From Geobacillus kaustophilus (lineage in GTDB: Bacteria; Bacillota; Bacilli; Bacillales; Anoxybacillaceae): a stretch of 64,000 nt of DNA. Under the pieces are notes generated by a model. That model did not search any database. It was not told where the DNA came from and saw nothing but the letters and a program-made list of their open reading frames with translations. Position numbers and translations under genes: made by a program. The stretch covers positions 1,116,001-1,180,000 of the forward strand of contig NZ_JYBP01000003.1 of NCBI RefSeq assembly GCF_000948285.1. Reading direction: 5' to 3'. Within the stretch, counting starts at the first letter, position 1. Each line of letters starts with the position of its first letter. Of this stretch, positions 25,049-33,128 are shown one piece after another.

Positions 25049-26341
25049 TCAGCCGGCGGCGCTTTGTTCCGCCGTCGGCGGCCGCACCCGGCTTGCCGGC
25101 AGCGTGATCGTCAACGTCGTCCCTTTTTGTACGGCGCTTTCGATCGTCCACGTTCCTCCCATTTGTTCGATGATTTTGACGGCGACCATCGCACCAAGCC
25201 CAGTGCCTTTTTCTTTTGTGCTGAAGTATGGCTCGCCGAAGCGGCGCACTTGTTCTTTCGTCATGCCAACGCCGTTGTCGGAAATGGTGATGACGACTGA
25301 TGTTTCCCGGTTCTCGGCCGCAACATGGAGCGTGCCGCCGTTTGGCATCGCCTCAATGCTGTTTTTCAACAAGTTGAGAAAACACTGTTGGAAATATTGT
25401 GCGTTTCCGATGACGACACCATGTTCGAGGGAAGAGGATACATGGATCGAATGCATATGCGCCATTGGCGTAATCATTTGCAGCACTTTCTGAAGCTGGG
25501 TGGCGACATCAATTGGCTCGGTCTCTTTTGGCGCCGGTTTGGCAAACGTCAAATAGTCGCGGATGATGGCTTCCGCCCGCTCGAGTTCCTCTAAGGCGAT
25601 GCGAATGTACCGCTCTTCGGTTTCTCGCGGCAACCGACCCGTTTGCAGCAGCTGGATGAACCCTTTGACGACGGTGAGCGGGTTGCGAATTTCATGGGAA
25701 ATGCTGGCTGCCATTTGGCTGACAATTTCCATTTTTTCCATTTTCATCAGCTCTGCCCGAGCGAGCTGCGCCTCATGAAGCGTCTCCATCAAATAGACAG
25801 CGAACATCATGACGAACGGCGGCATCATAATAAAATACACGATATATGGCTTCGTTACCGGAAAATCAGCAACAATCACGGCGACAAATGTCGTCAGCAC
25901 CGCGAGCAAAAACGTCAGCCAAAGCGACATAACGAGCTTGCTCGGCTGCGGCAGCTTGCGAAACAGCGGCGAAGCGGCCGCCGCTATGGCAAACATGATG
26001 GCGTAAACGATCAACGTGAGCGGCTGAAATCCGTACAAAACGGTGCGTGCCAGCATCAAGACAACAAACAGCACCGCCCCGACCGCGCCGCCGCCATACA
26101 ATGTCCCAAGCAAAAACGGAATTTGCCGGAAATCATGGACGCACAGCGGATCAATGTAAATCGGAAATTTCATGCACAAAACGGCCGCCAACGCCAAACA
26201 AGCCCCAAGCAGCGCCTGGCCATAGAGCGGGCGCTGCCGGATCGCTCGACTATGGTCATAAATAAACGAAAAGGCAAAGATCGTGACTAAAATATAAAAT
26301 AAGTTGTTCAGGACGTGCTGGTTAATGTATAAACCCGCCAT
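25049..26341 (-). CDS. KinB-like membrane sensor histidine kinase
   Basis: This 430-residue kinase has six hydrophobic segments in residues 1-185, then an H-box SHEIRNPLTVVKGFIQLL with the histidine at residue 216, N-box LNLLKNSIEAMPNGG and G-boxes ISDNGVGM and GTGLGAMV. The layout of six membrane segments plus kinase core matches B. subtilis KinB, one of the kinases that start the sporulation phosphorelay; its orphan position agrees. Assignment to KinB itself is tentative because several membrane Kin proteins share this form. TAGGAG lies before the ATG. Confidence 0.83.
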   Translation of the reverse strand: MAGLYINQHVLNNLFYILVTIFAFSFIYDHSRAIRQRPLYGQALLGACLALAAVLCMKFPIYIDPLCVHDFRQIPFLLGTLYGGGAVGAVLFVVLMLARTVLYGFQPLTLIVYAIMFAIAAAASPLFRKLPQPSKLVMSLWLTFLLAVLTTFVAVIVADFPVTKPYIVYFIMMPPFVMMFAVYLMETLHEAQLARAELMKMEKMEIVSQMAASISHEIRNPLTVVKGFIQLLQTGRLPRETEERYIRIALEELERAEAIIRDYLTFAKPAPKETEPIDVATQLQKVLQMITPMAHMHSIHVSSSLEHGVVIGNAQYFQQCFLNLLKNSIEAMPNGGTLHVAAENRETSVVITISDNGVGMTKEQVRRFGEPYFSTKEKGTGLGAMVAVKIIEQMGGTWTIESAVQKGTTLTITLPASRVRPPTAEQSAAG

Positions 26342-26419
26342 ACGAAAAATCTCCTAACTGAATGGACCTTATCACCTTCCATTATAGCGAAAAGAGATTG
26401 AAAGAAAAATATGCATTGG

Positions 26420-26903
26420 CTATGTCCGGTCTTTCGGCAGCCAAACCGCCAAGGCGCCAAAGAGCGGCAGCACGCTGCAAAGCCGCATTAACGTGCCAAG
26501 CGGCGACAAATCAGCGATTTTGCCGAGCACAACCGCCCCAAGCACCCCCATGCCAAACGCCAGGCCGACGATGAGTCCGGATGCCATGCCGACATGGTTC
26601 GGAAGCAGCTCTTGGGCGTAGACGACAAACGTCGCAATGTTTAATGGTAATACAAATCCGGCGAGGGGCAGCATCGGCAGAGCAATCCAAAGCGGCGCGT
26701 GCGGCAAGGCGAGCGAAAACGGCGCCGTCCCAACGGTCGACCAGATCATTAAGTTCCGTTTGCCGAACTAGTCAGCGATTCAAAAAGAGCGCCCGGATGA
26801 CCGCCTCCATCGCATCGTTCAAAAAGTGGCCGAGGATGATGGCGAACAAAATCGGGTAGACGGTCATGCCGACGGCGCTCGTTCGCTCTGTAGGAGTGTT
26901 CAT
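26420..26903 (-). pseudogene. MFS transporter (Fsr-like) with large internal deletion
   Basis: A good start (ribosome-binding site GGAGGAG, ATG at 26903) opens MNTPTERTSAVGMTVYPILF and AIILGHFLNDAMEAVIRALF, the first helix of a fosmidomycin-resistance-like MFS protein, then stops at 26772-26774 after 43 codons. From 26749 the C-terminal three or four helices continue in another frame to the stop at 26420 (GMASGLIVGLAFGMGVLGAV). A full protein would be about 400 residues, so about 700-800 bases were lost near 26755-26770. Both halves keep good protein quality, suggesting a fairly recent deletion. Confidence 0.75.
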
Positions 26904-26964
26904 CGTTCTCCTCCGTTCAAAACATATCTTAATATTCCTAATTATACCTTAATTTTTTGTCTTT

Positions 26965-28113
26965 TCAATCACCGGCCCGGTAATTCAACTTTTCTTTTCC
27001 GGATGCCCCGATCGCGAGTTTGACGCTCACGGACAGCGTGTTGTCGCCGAGCGGGATGAGGCCGTTGGACTGATGTTTTTTCCAAATATTTGGACGCTGG
27101 CGGTACAGCTGTTCCGACACATTCAACGTATCGATCCGCCACGCCTTGCCGAGTTCATACAGGCGGCGGATCTCCTGCTTCACCGTTTGTTCCGCCAGTT
27201 GGACCAGTTGTTTTCGCGAGAGCGGCTTGCGCAGTTCGATGATGCTTCCTTGCGCCTCGACTTGGACAGCAAACGCGGGTTCTCCGTCCTTCGCCTTGAC
27301 TGACCATTTGGTTTTTGGATTGCGGACGACAAGCGAGGCGATCGTTTTCCCTTTTTGTTTGACATAAATCGGGGTGCGGCGAATGTCGTGTTCGAGCCAG
27401 CGCAGTCCCTCTAGATCGGAACGGCGGACGCATCCTTGCAGAGTATAATCGTGAAGAAAACAAACACCGGAAACCGCCAACATCGGTTTTGGCTTTTTAT
27501 TTTCGATCCAGCGCCGGCGGTCGATCGTTAAATAAGGAAGCCTTGTCGTAGCAGCTTTTTCATCCATATCGGCAATCAGCCGGTTGAGCCGGATCGGGCG
27601 GATGAACGAACTTTGTTGAAAGATTTCTTCCGGGTTGGACAACAGCGAATAATAGGAGGAAGCGTTTAACAGCGGCGTCGCTTCAAACAGCTCGGACAGC
27701 GGCTCATCGGTGGCGTACACCCATGCCGTATGGCGAATTTCGTTGTAACGGTTCAGCACGTCGATCACATCGGCCACGATGCCTTTTTGCAAGGCCCGTT
27801 TGGTAAAGACAAGGCTTTTTACATGATCCCATGACACCCTTTGTTGAATGGAAGGGTAGATTTTGTCGGTCGCGATATTAAACGTTTCGCCGGCCGCTTT
27901 GCCGATCGAAACGGCTGCTTTCTCTTTGCCGCCCCCGGCTTCGACTTTGGCGAGGGCGGTGAATCCGACCAGCTGGACGTAGGCGATCACTTGGCCGTTT
28001 TTGTAATCGACTCCGATCGAATGAACGTACACAATATGATCAATGTTGCGCGTATCCCAGCAGCCGCCAAGCAAGATGACAGAAGCGATAAAGGGAAGGA
28101 GCCGCTTCCTCAT
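26965..28113 (-). CDS. spore germination protein GerC-type lipoprotein (operon 1)
   Basis: This 382-residue protein is the third product of a minus-strand germinant-receptor operon. It has a lipoprotein signal with lipobox LLGGC (Cys18) and the Ger(x)C landmarks CWDTRNIDHIVYVHSIGVDY and PYLTIDRRRW. The C-subunit is anchored to the outer leaflet of the spore inner membrane and is needed for receptor assembly. Its ATG overlaps the stop of the A-subunit gene (ATGA at 28110-28113). Length is normal for the family. Confidence 0.9.
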   Translation of the reverse strand: MRKRLLPFIASVILLGGCWDTRNIDHIVYVHSIGVDYKNGQVIAYVQLVGFTALAKVEAGGGKEKAAVSIGKAAGETFNIATDKIYPSIQQRVSWDHVKSLVFTKRALQKGIVADVIDVLNRYNEIRHTAWVYATDEPLSELFEATPLLNASSYYSLLSNPEEIFQQSSFIRPIRLNRLIADMDEKAATTRLPYLTIDRRRWIENKKPKPMLAVSGVCFLHDYTLQGCVRRSDLEGLRWLEHDIRRTPIYVKQKGKTIASLVVRNPKTKWSVKAKDGEPAFAVQVEAQGSIIELRKPLSRKQLVQLAEQTVKQEIRRLYELGKAWRIDTLNVSEQLYRQRPNIWKKHQSNGLIPLGDNTLSVSVKLAIGASGKEKLNYRAGD

Positions 28114-29645
28114 TTTCGTTCCCTCTCTTTCGCAATGAGATCATTCGGGCGCACAATGCGGTCGCGCGTAATGAACTGCTTCCATGTGCTTGGGATGAAC
28201 ACTTTCCCGATATCTTTTGAGGGCGGCGCCAGCGGCGTGAGATATGGAACGCCGCAGGTGCGCAAGTTGACGGCATAGGTTAGGATCAAGAACAGCGACA
28301 GAATAAAACCGAACAGGCCAAGGAAAGAAGCGGCCGTCAGGACAATAAAGCGCAACAAGGTGATGCTGCCGGCGATGTTTTGATTGACAAGCGTGAACGT
28401 CGAGATGACAGCAATGGCGGCAATGACGAGCGTCGCCGGGGCAGCGAGCCCGGCGTTGATCGCCGCCTGGCCGATGATTAAGCCGCCGACGACCGACAGC
28501 GTCTGCCCGATGGCGATCGGCAGCCGCATCCCGGCTTCCTTAAACACTTCAAACAAGATCATCATTACAAACATCTCGAGCGGCACCGGAAGCGGGATCC
28601 CTTGGCGCGACAAAATAAGCGTCGCCAGCAAGGTAAATGGCAGCTGATCTGGATGGAAGGAAGTCAGAGCGACCCAGGCCCCCGGCAAATAAATGGCGAC
28701 CGAGGTGCCGACAAGCCGGAGAAGGCGCTGAAACACGACAAACAGGAAAAACGTGTTGTTATCTTCCGACGTGTTCAGCAAAAAGGTTAAATTGCCCGGA
28801 CCGATCAGGGCGATCGGCGCGCCGTCGACCAAGATGATAAAACGGCCGTTGAGGAGCGAATTGACGGCGAAATCGGGCCGCCCGGTATAGCCGAACATCG
28901 GGAACAAGGAAAACCGGGTGTCGGACAGCCACTCCTCAATTTGATTGGTGCTTGTCACCGAGTCGATGTACAAACTGAGCAGGCGGCTTCTCACCTCATC
29001 GATGATGGCGGTGTTGGCAATATCATCGACATAAAGGAGCCCCACTTTTGTCTGGCTGCGCGTGCCGATGACAAACGGTTCATAGACGAGCCGGTGCGAG
29101 CGCAGCCGCTTGCGGATGAGCGCCACGTTTTTGCTGATTTCTTCAATAAATCCATCTTTGGGCCCGCGGATCGATACTTCCGTGTTCGGCTCCTCCGGAT
29201 CGCGGTTTGGCGGGCTGGCGAGCGGCATCGTGTACAAGACATCGGCTTCGTGAAAATAAATGAGCAAATCGCCGCTAAATAACTTGAAGTTCAGATCATC
29301 AATCCGCACTTCTTTTCCCATATATTCAAGCGCCGCCGGTTTGCGGACCTCGATGTCGGCGGCCGAAAAGCATGGATGCTGTTCGCACAGCTCGCGGAAC
29401 ATCGGATAGATGGCCTTTTGCAGCATTTGCGTATCGCACAGCTCCTCACAATAAATAAACAGCAAATGCACTGCAGCTGCTGAGCCGTCAGGCAAAAGGG
29501 ATGGAATCGCGGCTTCCGTCATGATGACGTCAGGGCATTTGGCGTACATCGTGCGCAATGCCTCTTCGGAGATGATGACGGTCTCGAGCCCTGTGTAATC
29601 GTCTTTCAACCGCTTTCCTTCCGCGGCGCGCATCGGTCGTTTCAT
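28110..29645 (-). CDS. spore germination receptor A-subunit (GerA family, operon 1)
   Basis: This 511-residue membrane protein has the large N-terminal hydrophilic region and a C-terminal membrane domain. Landmarks are IRGPKDGFIEEISKNVALIR, the SRLLSLYIDSVTSTNQIEEW-like loop and the C-terminal LRTCGVPYLTPLAP. It forms a ligand-gated ion channel with the B and C subunits in the spore inner membrane. Its start overlaps the stop of the B-subunit gene by four bases and its end overlaps the C-subunit gene, so the three are translationally coupled. The germinant recognised is not predictable. Confidence 0.93.
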   Translation of the reverse strand: MKRPMRAAEGKRLKDDYTGLETVIISEEALRTMYAKCPDVIMTEAAIPSLLPDGSAAAVHLLFIYCEELCDTQMLQKAIYPMFRELCEQHPCFSAADIEVRKPAALEYMGKEVRIDDLNFKLFSGDLLIYFHEADVLYTMPLASPPNRDPEEPNTEVSIRGPKDGFIEEISKNVALIRKRLRSHRLVYEPFVIGTRSQTKVGLLYVDDIANTAIIDEVRSRLLSLYIDSVTSTNQIEEWLSDTRFSLFPMFGYTGRPDFAVNSLLNGRFIILVDGAPIALIGPGNLTFLLNTSEDNNTFFLFVVFQRLLRLVGTSVAIYLPGAWVALTSFHPDQLPFTLLATLILSRQGIPLPVPLEMFVMMILFEVFKEAGMRLPIAIGQTLSVVGGLIIGQAAINAGLAAPATLVIAAIAVISTFTLVNQNIAGSITLLRFIVLTAASFLGLFGFILSLFLILTYAVNLRTCGVPYLTPLAPPSKDIGKVFIPSTWKQFITRDRIVRPNDLIAKERERK

Positions 29646-30736
29646 CGTGTCATCCCTCTTTTCTTTTTGCGGTATGCCAACAAAGCGAAACCACTCAGCA
29701 CAATGGACAGCGCAAGACTAAACAGCAGCGATGCCGGCAGCACCCAATGTTTGACAAAATGCAAAAACTGTTCATCGCTGACTGGTGCCAGCGCTGCCAA
29801 TGTGATTGCCAAGTAGAGGACAATGAGCACCCAACGGCGGGTTTGCGGATGACGGATCGGCAGCAGTTCCACAATGAGCGCCGTCGACAAAGAGATGCGG
29901 ATAAAGGCGCCGGACAGCCATTGATAGACCGACAGAAAATCGACATGCTCAATGTACGTCCCTAAACTGACCATCCGCCATTGCTCAAACGCCGGGTAGC
30001 GAAGGCGCGTCGCCTGCTCGGGGCCGAATTCGGTGATGGCTCCAATCGTCGGTCCAATGCTCAGCCCGGCGGTGAAGACGGCGATGGCGGCGAGCGCTTT
30101 CCATGAAAACGGGTGGGGCAGGCGATGGGAGAGAAACAAAAGAACGATCACCTCCGCATATCCCGCTCCGGCGTACATCATGCCGTGCAACACGGGCGTA
30201 ACGCCGTGCTCGAGCATCGGCTTAAGCAGCGAATAGTCTTTATGGGGAGTGGTCGACAGCATGACGAAAAAACCAAACACGATGACGAACGGGCAAATGA
30301 TCATTGAAGTGTTGGCAATTGAGTCGATGCCTTGGTACGCGTTATAAAAACAAACGGCCACGATGACAAGAATCAGCGCCCACCTCGGCGTCGCCGTCAA
30401 ATAAGAGGTGGTGGTGAACGTGATCGTATCGTTTAACGTGACAAAACTGTGCATAAGCAAAAAAGCGCTGCTGCCGCCGGCCACCGCATAAGCGGCCGCG
30501 CTCGAAAACCGGCTTTTCAGCCAGTCGAACAGCCGCTCGCCGTTCAGTTGTTTGATGGTGAAATAAAGAAGCGGCAGCCAAACGAGCAAACTTCCCAACG
30601 CTCCCAAGGCGGCGATCCATGCGTCGCGGTGGGCGGCCTCAAGCATAAAGGGGATGATGACATGATTCATCAGTCCGACTGACAGCATGATCATCAATAA
30701 CAGTTGCAGGGCGCTAAGCGGCTGTCCGTTCATCAT
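29642..30736 (-). CDS. spore germination receptor B-subunit permease (operon 1)
   Basis: This is a ten-helix permease of the amino acid/polyamine/organocation superfamily, about 364 residues, first gene of the B-A-C operon. The B-subunit binds the germinant. The start is uncertain: ATG 30733 or 30736 follow AAAGGG, while ATG 30754 has GGAG five bases before it. The order B-A-C differs from the common A-B-C and from the A-C-B order of the second operon in this window. The segment PEMFI-like motifs are absent, so no specific receptor name is given. Confidence 0.88.
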   Translation of the reverse strand: MMNGQPLSALQLLLMIMLSVGLMNHVIIPFMLEAAHRDAWIAALGALGSLLVWLPLLYFTIKQLNGERLFDWLKSRFSSAAAYAVAGGSSAFLLMHSFVTLNDTITFTTTSYLTATPRWALILVIVAVCFYNAYQGIDSIANTSMIICPFVIVFGFFVMLSTTPHKDYSLLKPMLEHGVTPVLHGMMYAGAGYAEVIVLLFLSHRLPHPFSWKALAAIAVFTAGLSIGPTIGAITEFGPEQATRLRYPAFEQWRMVSLGTYIEHVDFLSVYQWLSGAFIRISLSTALIVELLPIRHPQTRRWVLIVLYLAITLAALAPVSDEQFLHFVKHWVLPASLLFSLALSIVLSGFALLAYRKKKRGMTR

Positions 30737-31013
30737 GAATCCCTTTCTTTCCATGCCATCTCCAGAGGACGGGTGATGTAGTGCAAAAGGTTGCTGATCC
30801 CAGCTATTTTTTGTAGAGAAACCTTGCTGAACCGGCTTCTTTTCTGATGAAATGCCGCCGATTGGCGCATTGGCTTTCTAAAACGATAGTATTTCCAGTC
30901 TAGGGGAATTTATCCGTTCAAACGGCAAACCACCAGCGAAACTTCTCAAACGGAAGAGGGCACAATACAGGGAAGAAAGGGAGAAAATGAACGGCATGCA
31001 AGGGGGGCGCAGC

Positions 31014-31736
31014 ATGAAATGGCTTCATTTGACGATAGAATTGGCTGCCGGCTTTATTCTGTTGTTCGCTGTCGTGAAAATCGCCGGCAAAAAGCTCATC
31101 AGCCAAATGAGCCCGTTTACGTTTATCTCGGCCATTGTCCTTGGCGAGCTGCTCGGCAATGCCCTGTATGACGACCATATCCATCTTTGGTATATCCTCT
31201 ACTCCATCACCCTTTGGGGAGCGATGCTAATGACGGTGGAATATGCGAGTCAAAAATGGCTTTCCTTCCGTTTATGGAGCGAGGGCAAACCGACGGCGCT
31301 CATTCGGAACGGAGTCATTGATTACGAGGCCTTGAAAAAAAGCCGCTTGACGCTCAACCAGCTGCAAAGCTTGCTCCGCAAACATGAGACATTTTCGATC
31401 CGCGAAGTGGCGTTTTGTTTTTTGGAGGCGGACGGGGAAATCAGCGTCCTCAAAAAAGCCCATTACCAAAAAACGACACGTGAAGATTTCCAGCTGCCGC
31501 CCCACCCGGTGCATGTCCCGGTGACGCTGATCCGCGATGGCCAGCTGTTGGCAGACGAATTAGCGGAGCTTGGGAAAACGGAGCAATGGATGGCCGCTGA
31601 ACTGCAAAAACAAGGAATCATCTCGCTAAAAGACGTGTTGATCGCCGAGTGGCTCGAAGGAGATGGGTTGTTTGTTCAGACGTATCAGCCCGCCGAGCGG
31701 CAACGGCCAACGCGGCGGCAAACGGCGTCGAAATGA
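31014..31736 (+). CDS. DUF421 (YetF-like) membrane protein
   Basis: This 240-residue protein has three N-terminal membrane helices followed by a cytoplasmic domain; landmarks are KIAGKKLISQMSPFTFISAIVLGELLGNAL and PTALIRNGVIDYEALKKSRL, typical of DUF421. Two starts are possible: ATG 31014 with GGGGGG six bases before it, preferred because family members begin near this point, and ATG 30987 with AAAGGGAG. DUF421 proteins are known in spore-heat-resistance islands (with SpoVA) and its position between two germination operons suggests a spore-membrane role; that is an inference. Confidence 0.82.
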   Translation: MKWLHLTIELAAGFILLFAVVKIAGKKLISQMSPFTFISAIVLGELLGNALYDDHIHLWYILYSITLWGAMLMTVEYASQKWLSFRLWSEGKPTALIRNGVIDYEALKKSRLTLNQLQSLLRKHETFSIREVAFCFLEADGEISVLKKAHYQKTTREDFQLPPHPVHVPVTLIRDGQLLADELAELGKTEQWMAAELQKQGIISLKDVLIAEWLEGDGLFVQTYQPAERQRPTRRQTASK

Positions 31737-31742
31737 GATGCT

Positions 31743-31775
31743 GAAAGAATCCGGGAATGGATTCTTTCTTTATTT
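31743..31775. terminator. terminator after the DUF421 gene
   Basis: GAAAGAATCC (31743-31752) pairs with GGATTCTTTC (31759-31768), followed by TTTATTTT. Confidence 0.8.
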
Positions 31776-31787
31776 TGGAAAAAACTC

Positions 31788-31828
31788 TTGCCTTTCTTCT
31801 GTTTCATGTGTACTATTAGTTATAGTAC
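31788..31828 (+). promoter_or_regulatory. promoter overlapped by a YtrA-type operator
   Basis: TTGCCT (31788-31793), a 17-bp spacer and TACTAT (31811-31816) form a promoter. The inverted repeat GTACTAT-N5-ATAGTAC (31810-31828) covers the -10 region and transcription start, as expected for autorepression by the GntR/YtrA-type protein encoded next. Confidence 0.7.
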
Positions 31829-31855
31829 GGTTGTGATAATGAGAGGAGGAGGGAG

Positions 31856-32263
31856 ATGTTTGAGCTCGATTGGCGAAGCCGCCAACCGATTTACGAGCAG
31901 CTGATTGACAAAATGAAAGAAATGATCGTTCGCGAACTATGGCAGCCGCACGATCAGCTGCCATCGGTCAGGACGATGGCGAAACAGCTGATGATCAACC
32001 CAAACACGATTCAAAAAGCGTACCGCGAACTGGAACGCGACGGCTGGATTTATTCGATTCCAGGGAAAGGAAGTTTCGTTGCACCGCGCTCGAAAGAACC
32101 AAACATCGAGGCGATCGCTGCGGTCCGTGAGCAGTTTGTCCGCCTTGTCAAGGAAGCATGGTTTTTAGGGGTGACGAATGAGCAGTTATGGCAATGGCTT
32201 ATAGAAGGGGAGAAAGAGGGGGAGAATCGTGATTCAACTTGTGGACGTGACGAAAACGTTTGA
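31856..32263 (+). CDS. GntR family regulator, YtrA subfamily
   Basis: This 135-residue regulator has the winged helix at residues about 10-75 (QPIYEQLIDKMKEMIVRELW; LPSVRTMAKQLMINPNTIQKAYRELE) and only a short dimerisation tail, which defines the YtrA subfamily. Such proteins repress the ABC transporter operons they head. GAGGAGGAGGGAG lies before the ATG. It overlaps the ATPase gene by 35 bases. The operator at 31810 fits autoregulation. Confidence 0.88.
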   Translation: MFELDWRSRQPIYEQLIDKMKEMIVRELWQPHDQLPSVRTMAKQLMINPNTIQKAYRELERDGWIYSIPGKGSFVAPRSKEPNIEAIAAVREQFVRLVKEAWFLGVTNEQLWQWLIEGEKEGENRDSTCGRDENV

Positions 32264-33128
32264 TCGATTTGCCGCCGTCAAGGGCGCGAACATGATGGTG
32301 CCGAAAGGATCGATTTACGGGTTGCTCGGCCCGAACGGCGCCGGAAAGACGACGCTGCTAAAGATGATGGCCGGCATTCTTCGCCAAGATCGCGGAACGA
32401 TTGCAGTGGACGGGGAGGATGTGTGGGAAAATGTCCGCATCAAGCAACGCCTTTTGTTTTTGCCGGACTTTGTCTACTTTTTTCCGCACGCGACGATTCG
32501 ACAAATGGCGGATTTTTACGAGCAAGTGTATCCGTCGTTCAGCCGCGGTCGGTTTATGGAATTGCAGTCCGTCTTTGCGCTTGATCCGAACAAAAAGATT
32601 CAGCAATTTTCCAAAGGCATGCAGCGCCAAGCGGCGTTTTGGCTCGCCTTTTCCGTCCGCCCCGATGTGCTTATTATGGATGAGCCGCTTGATGGGCTCG
32701 ATGCATTCGTCCGCCGTCATGTGAAGCAGCTGTTCATAGAAGAAGTGACCGAGCGGGAGATGACGGTCGTCGTTTCGTCGCACAACTTGCGCGAGCTCGA
32801 AGATTTATGCGACATCGTCGGATTGATGGCGCAAGGGACCGTACGGATGGAGCGCGATTTAAACGAGCTGCGCGCCGGGATGCATAAAATTCAAGTCGCG
32901 TTTCGCGGCGGATTTCCGAGCGAGTTGACGAAACACCTTGACATCGTGCATCGCGAGGAGCGCGGCAGCATCGTTCTTCTTGTCGTCCGCGGCGAAAAGC
33001 GGCAAATCGAGAAGACCGTCAACTCATTTTCTCCGCTCATTTTTGATGTATTGCCGCTGTCGCTCGAAGAAATTTTCTTGTATGAAATGGGGGGGGCCGC
33101 TCATGTCTGCGAAACGGTTATCGGCTAA
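32229..33128 (+). CDS. ABC transporter ATP-binding protein
   Basis: This 299-residue ATPase has Walker A GPNGAGKTT, signature-like FSKGMQRQ, Walker B LIMDEPLDGLD and the H-loop in VVSSHNLRELEDLCD. The GTG start at 32229 follows AGAGGGGGAGAATC and lies inside the end of the regulator gene. It energises the large permease encoded next, with which it overlaps by 26 bases. YtrA-linked transporters respond to cell-wall-active compounds in other Firmicutes; the substrate here is not known. Confidence 0.88.
   Translation: MIQLVDVTKTFDRFAAVKGANMMVPKGSIYGLLGPNGAGKTTLLKMMAGILRQDRGTIAVDGEDVWENVRIKQRLLFLPDFVYFFPHATIRQMADFYEQVYPSFSRGRFMELQSVFALDPNKKIQQFSKGMQRQAAFWLAFSVRPDVLIMDEPLDGLDAFVRRHVKQLFIEEVTEREMTVVVSSHNLRELEDLCDIVGLMAQGTVRMERDLNELRAGMHKIQVAFRGGFPSELTKHLDIVHREERGSIVLLVVRGEKRQIEKTVNSFSPLIFDVLPLSLEEIFLYEMGGAAHVCETVIG

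Noticed and set aside
32938-33102. 55-residue extension of the large permease into the ATPase gene
   Set aside because: Composition is that of an out-of-frame overlap; ATG 33103 has a G-rich ribosome-binding site and a plausible first helix follows.
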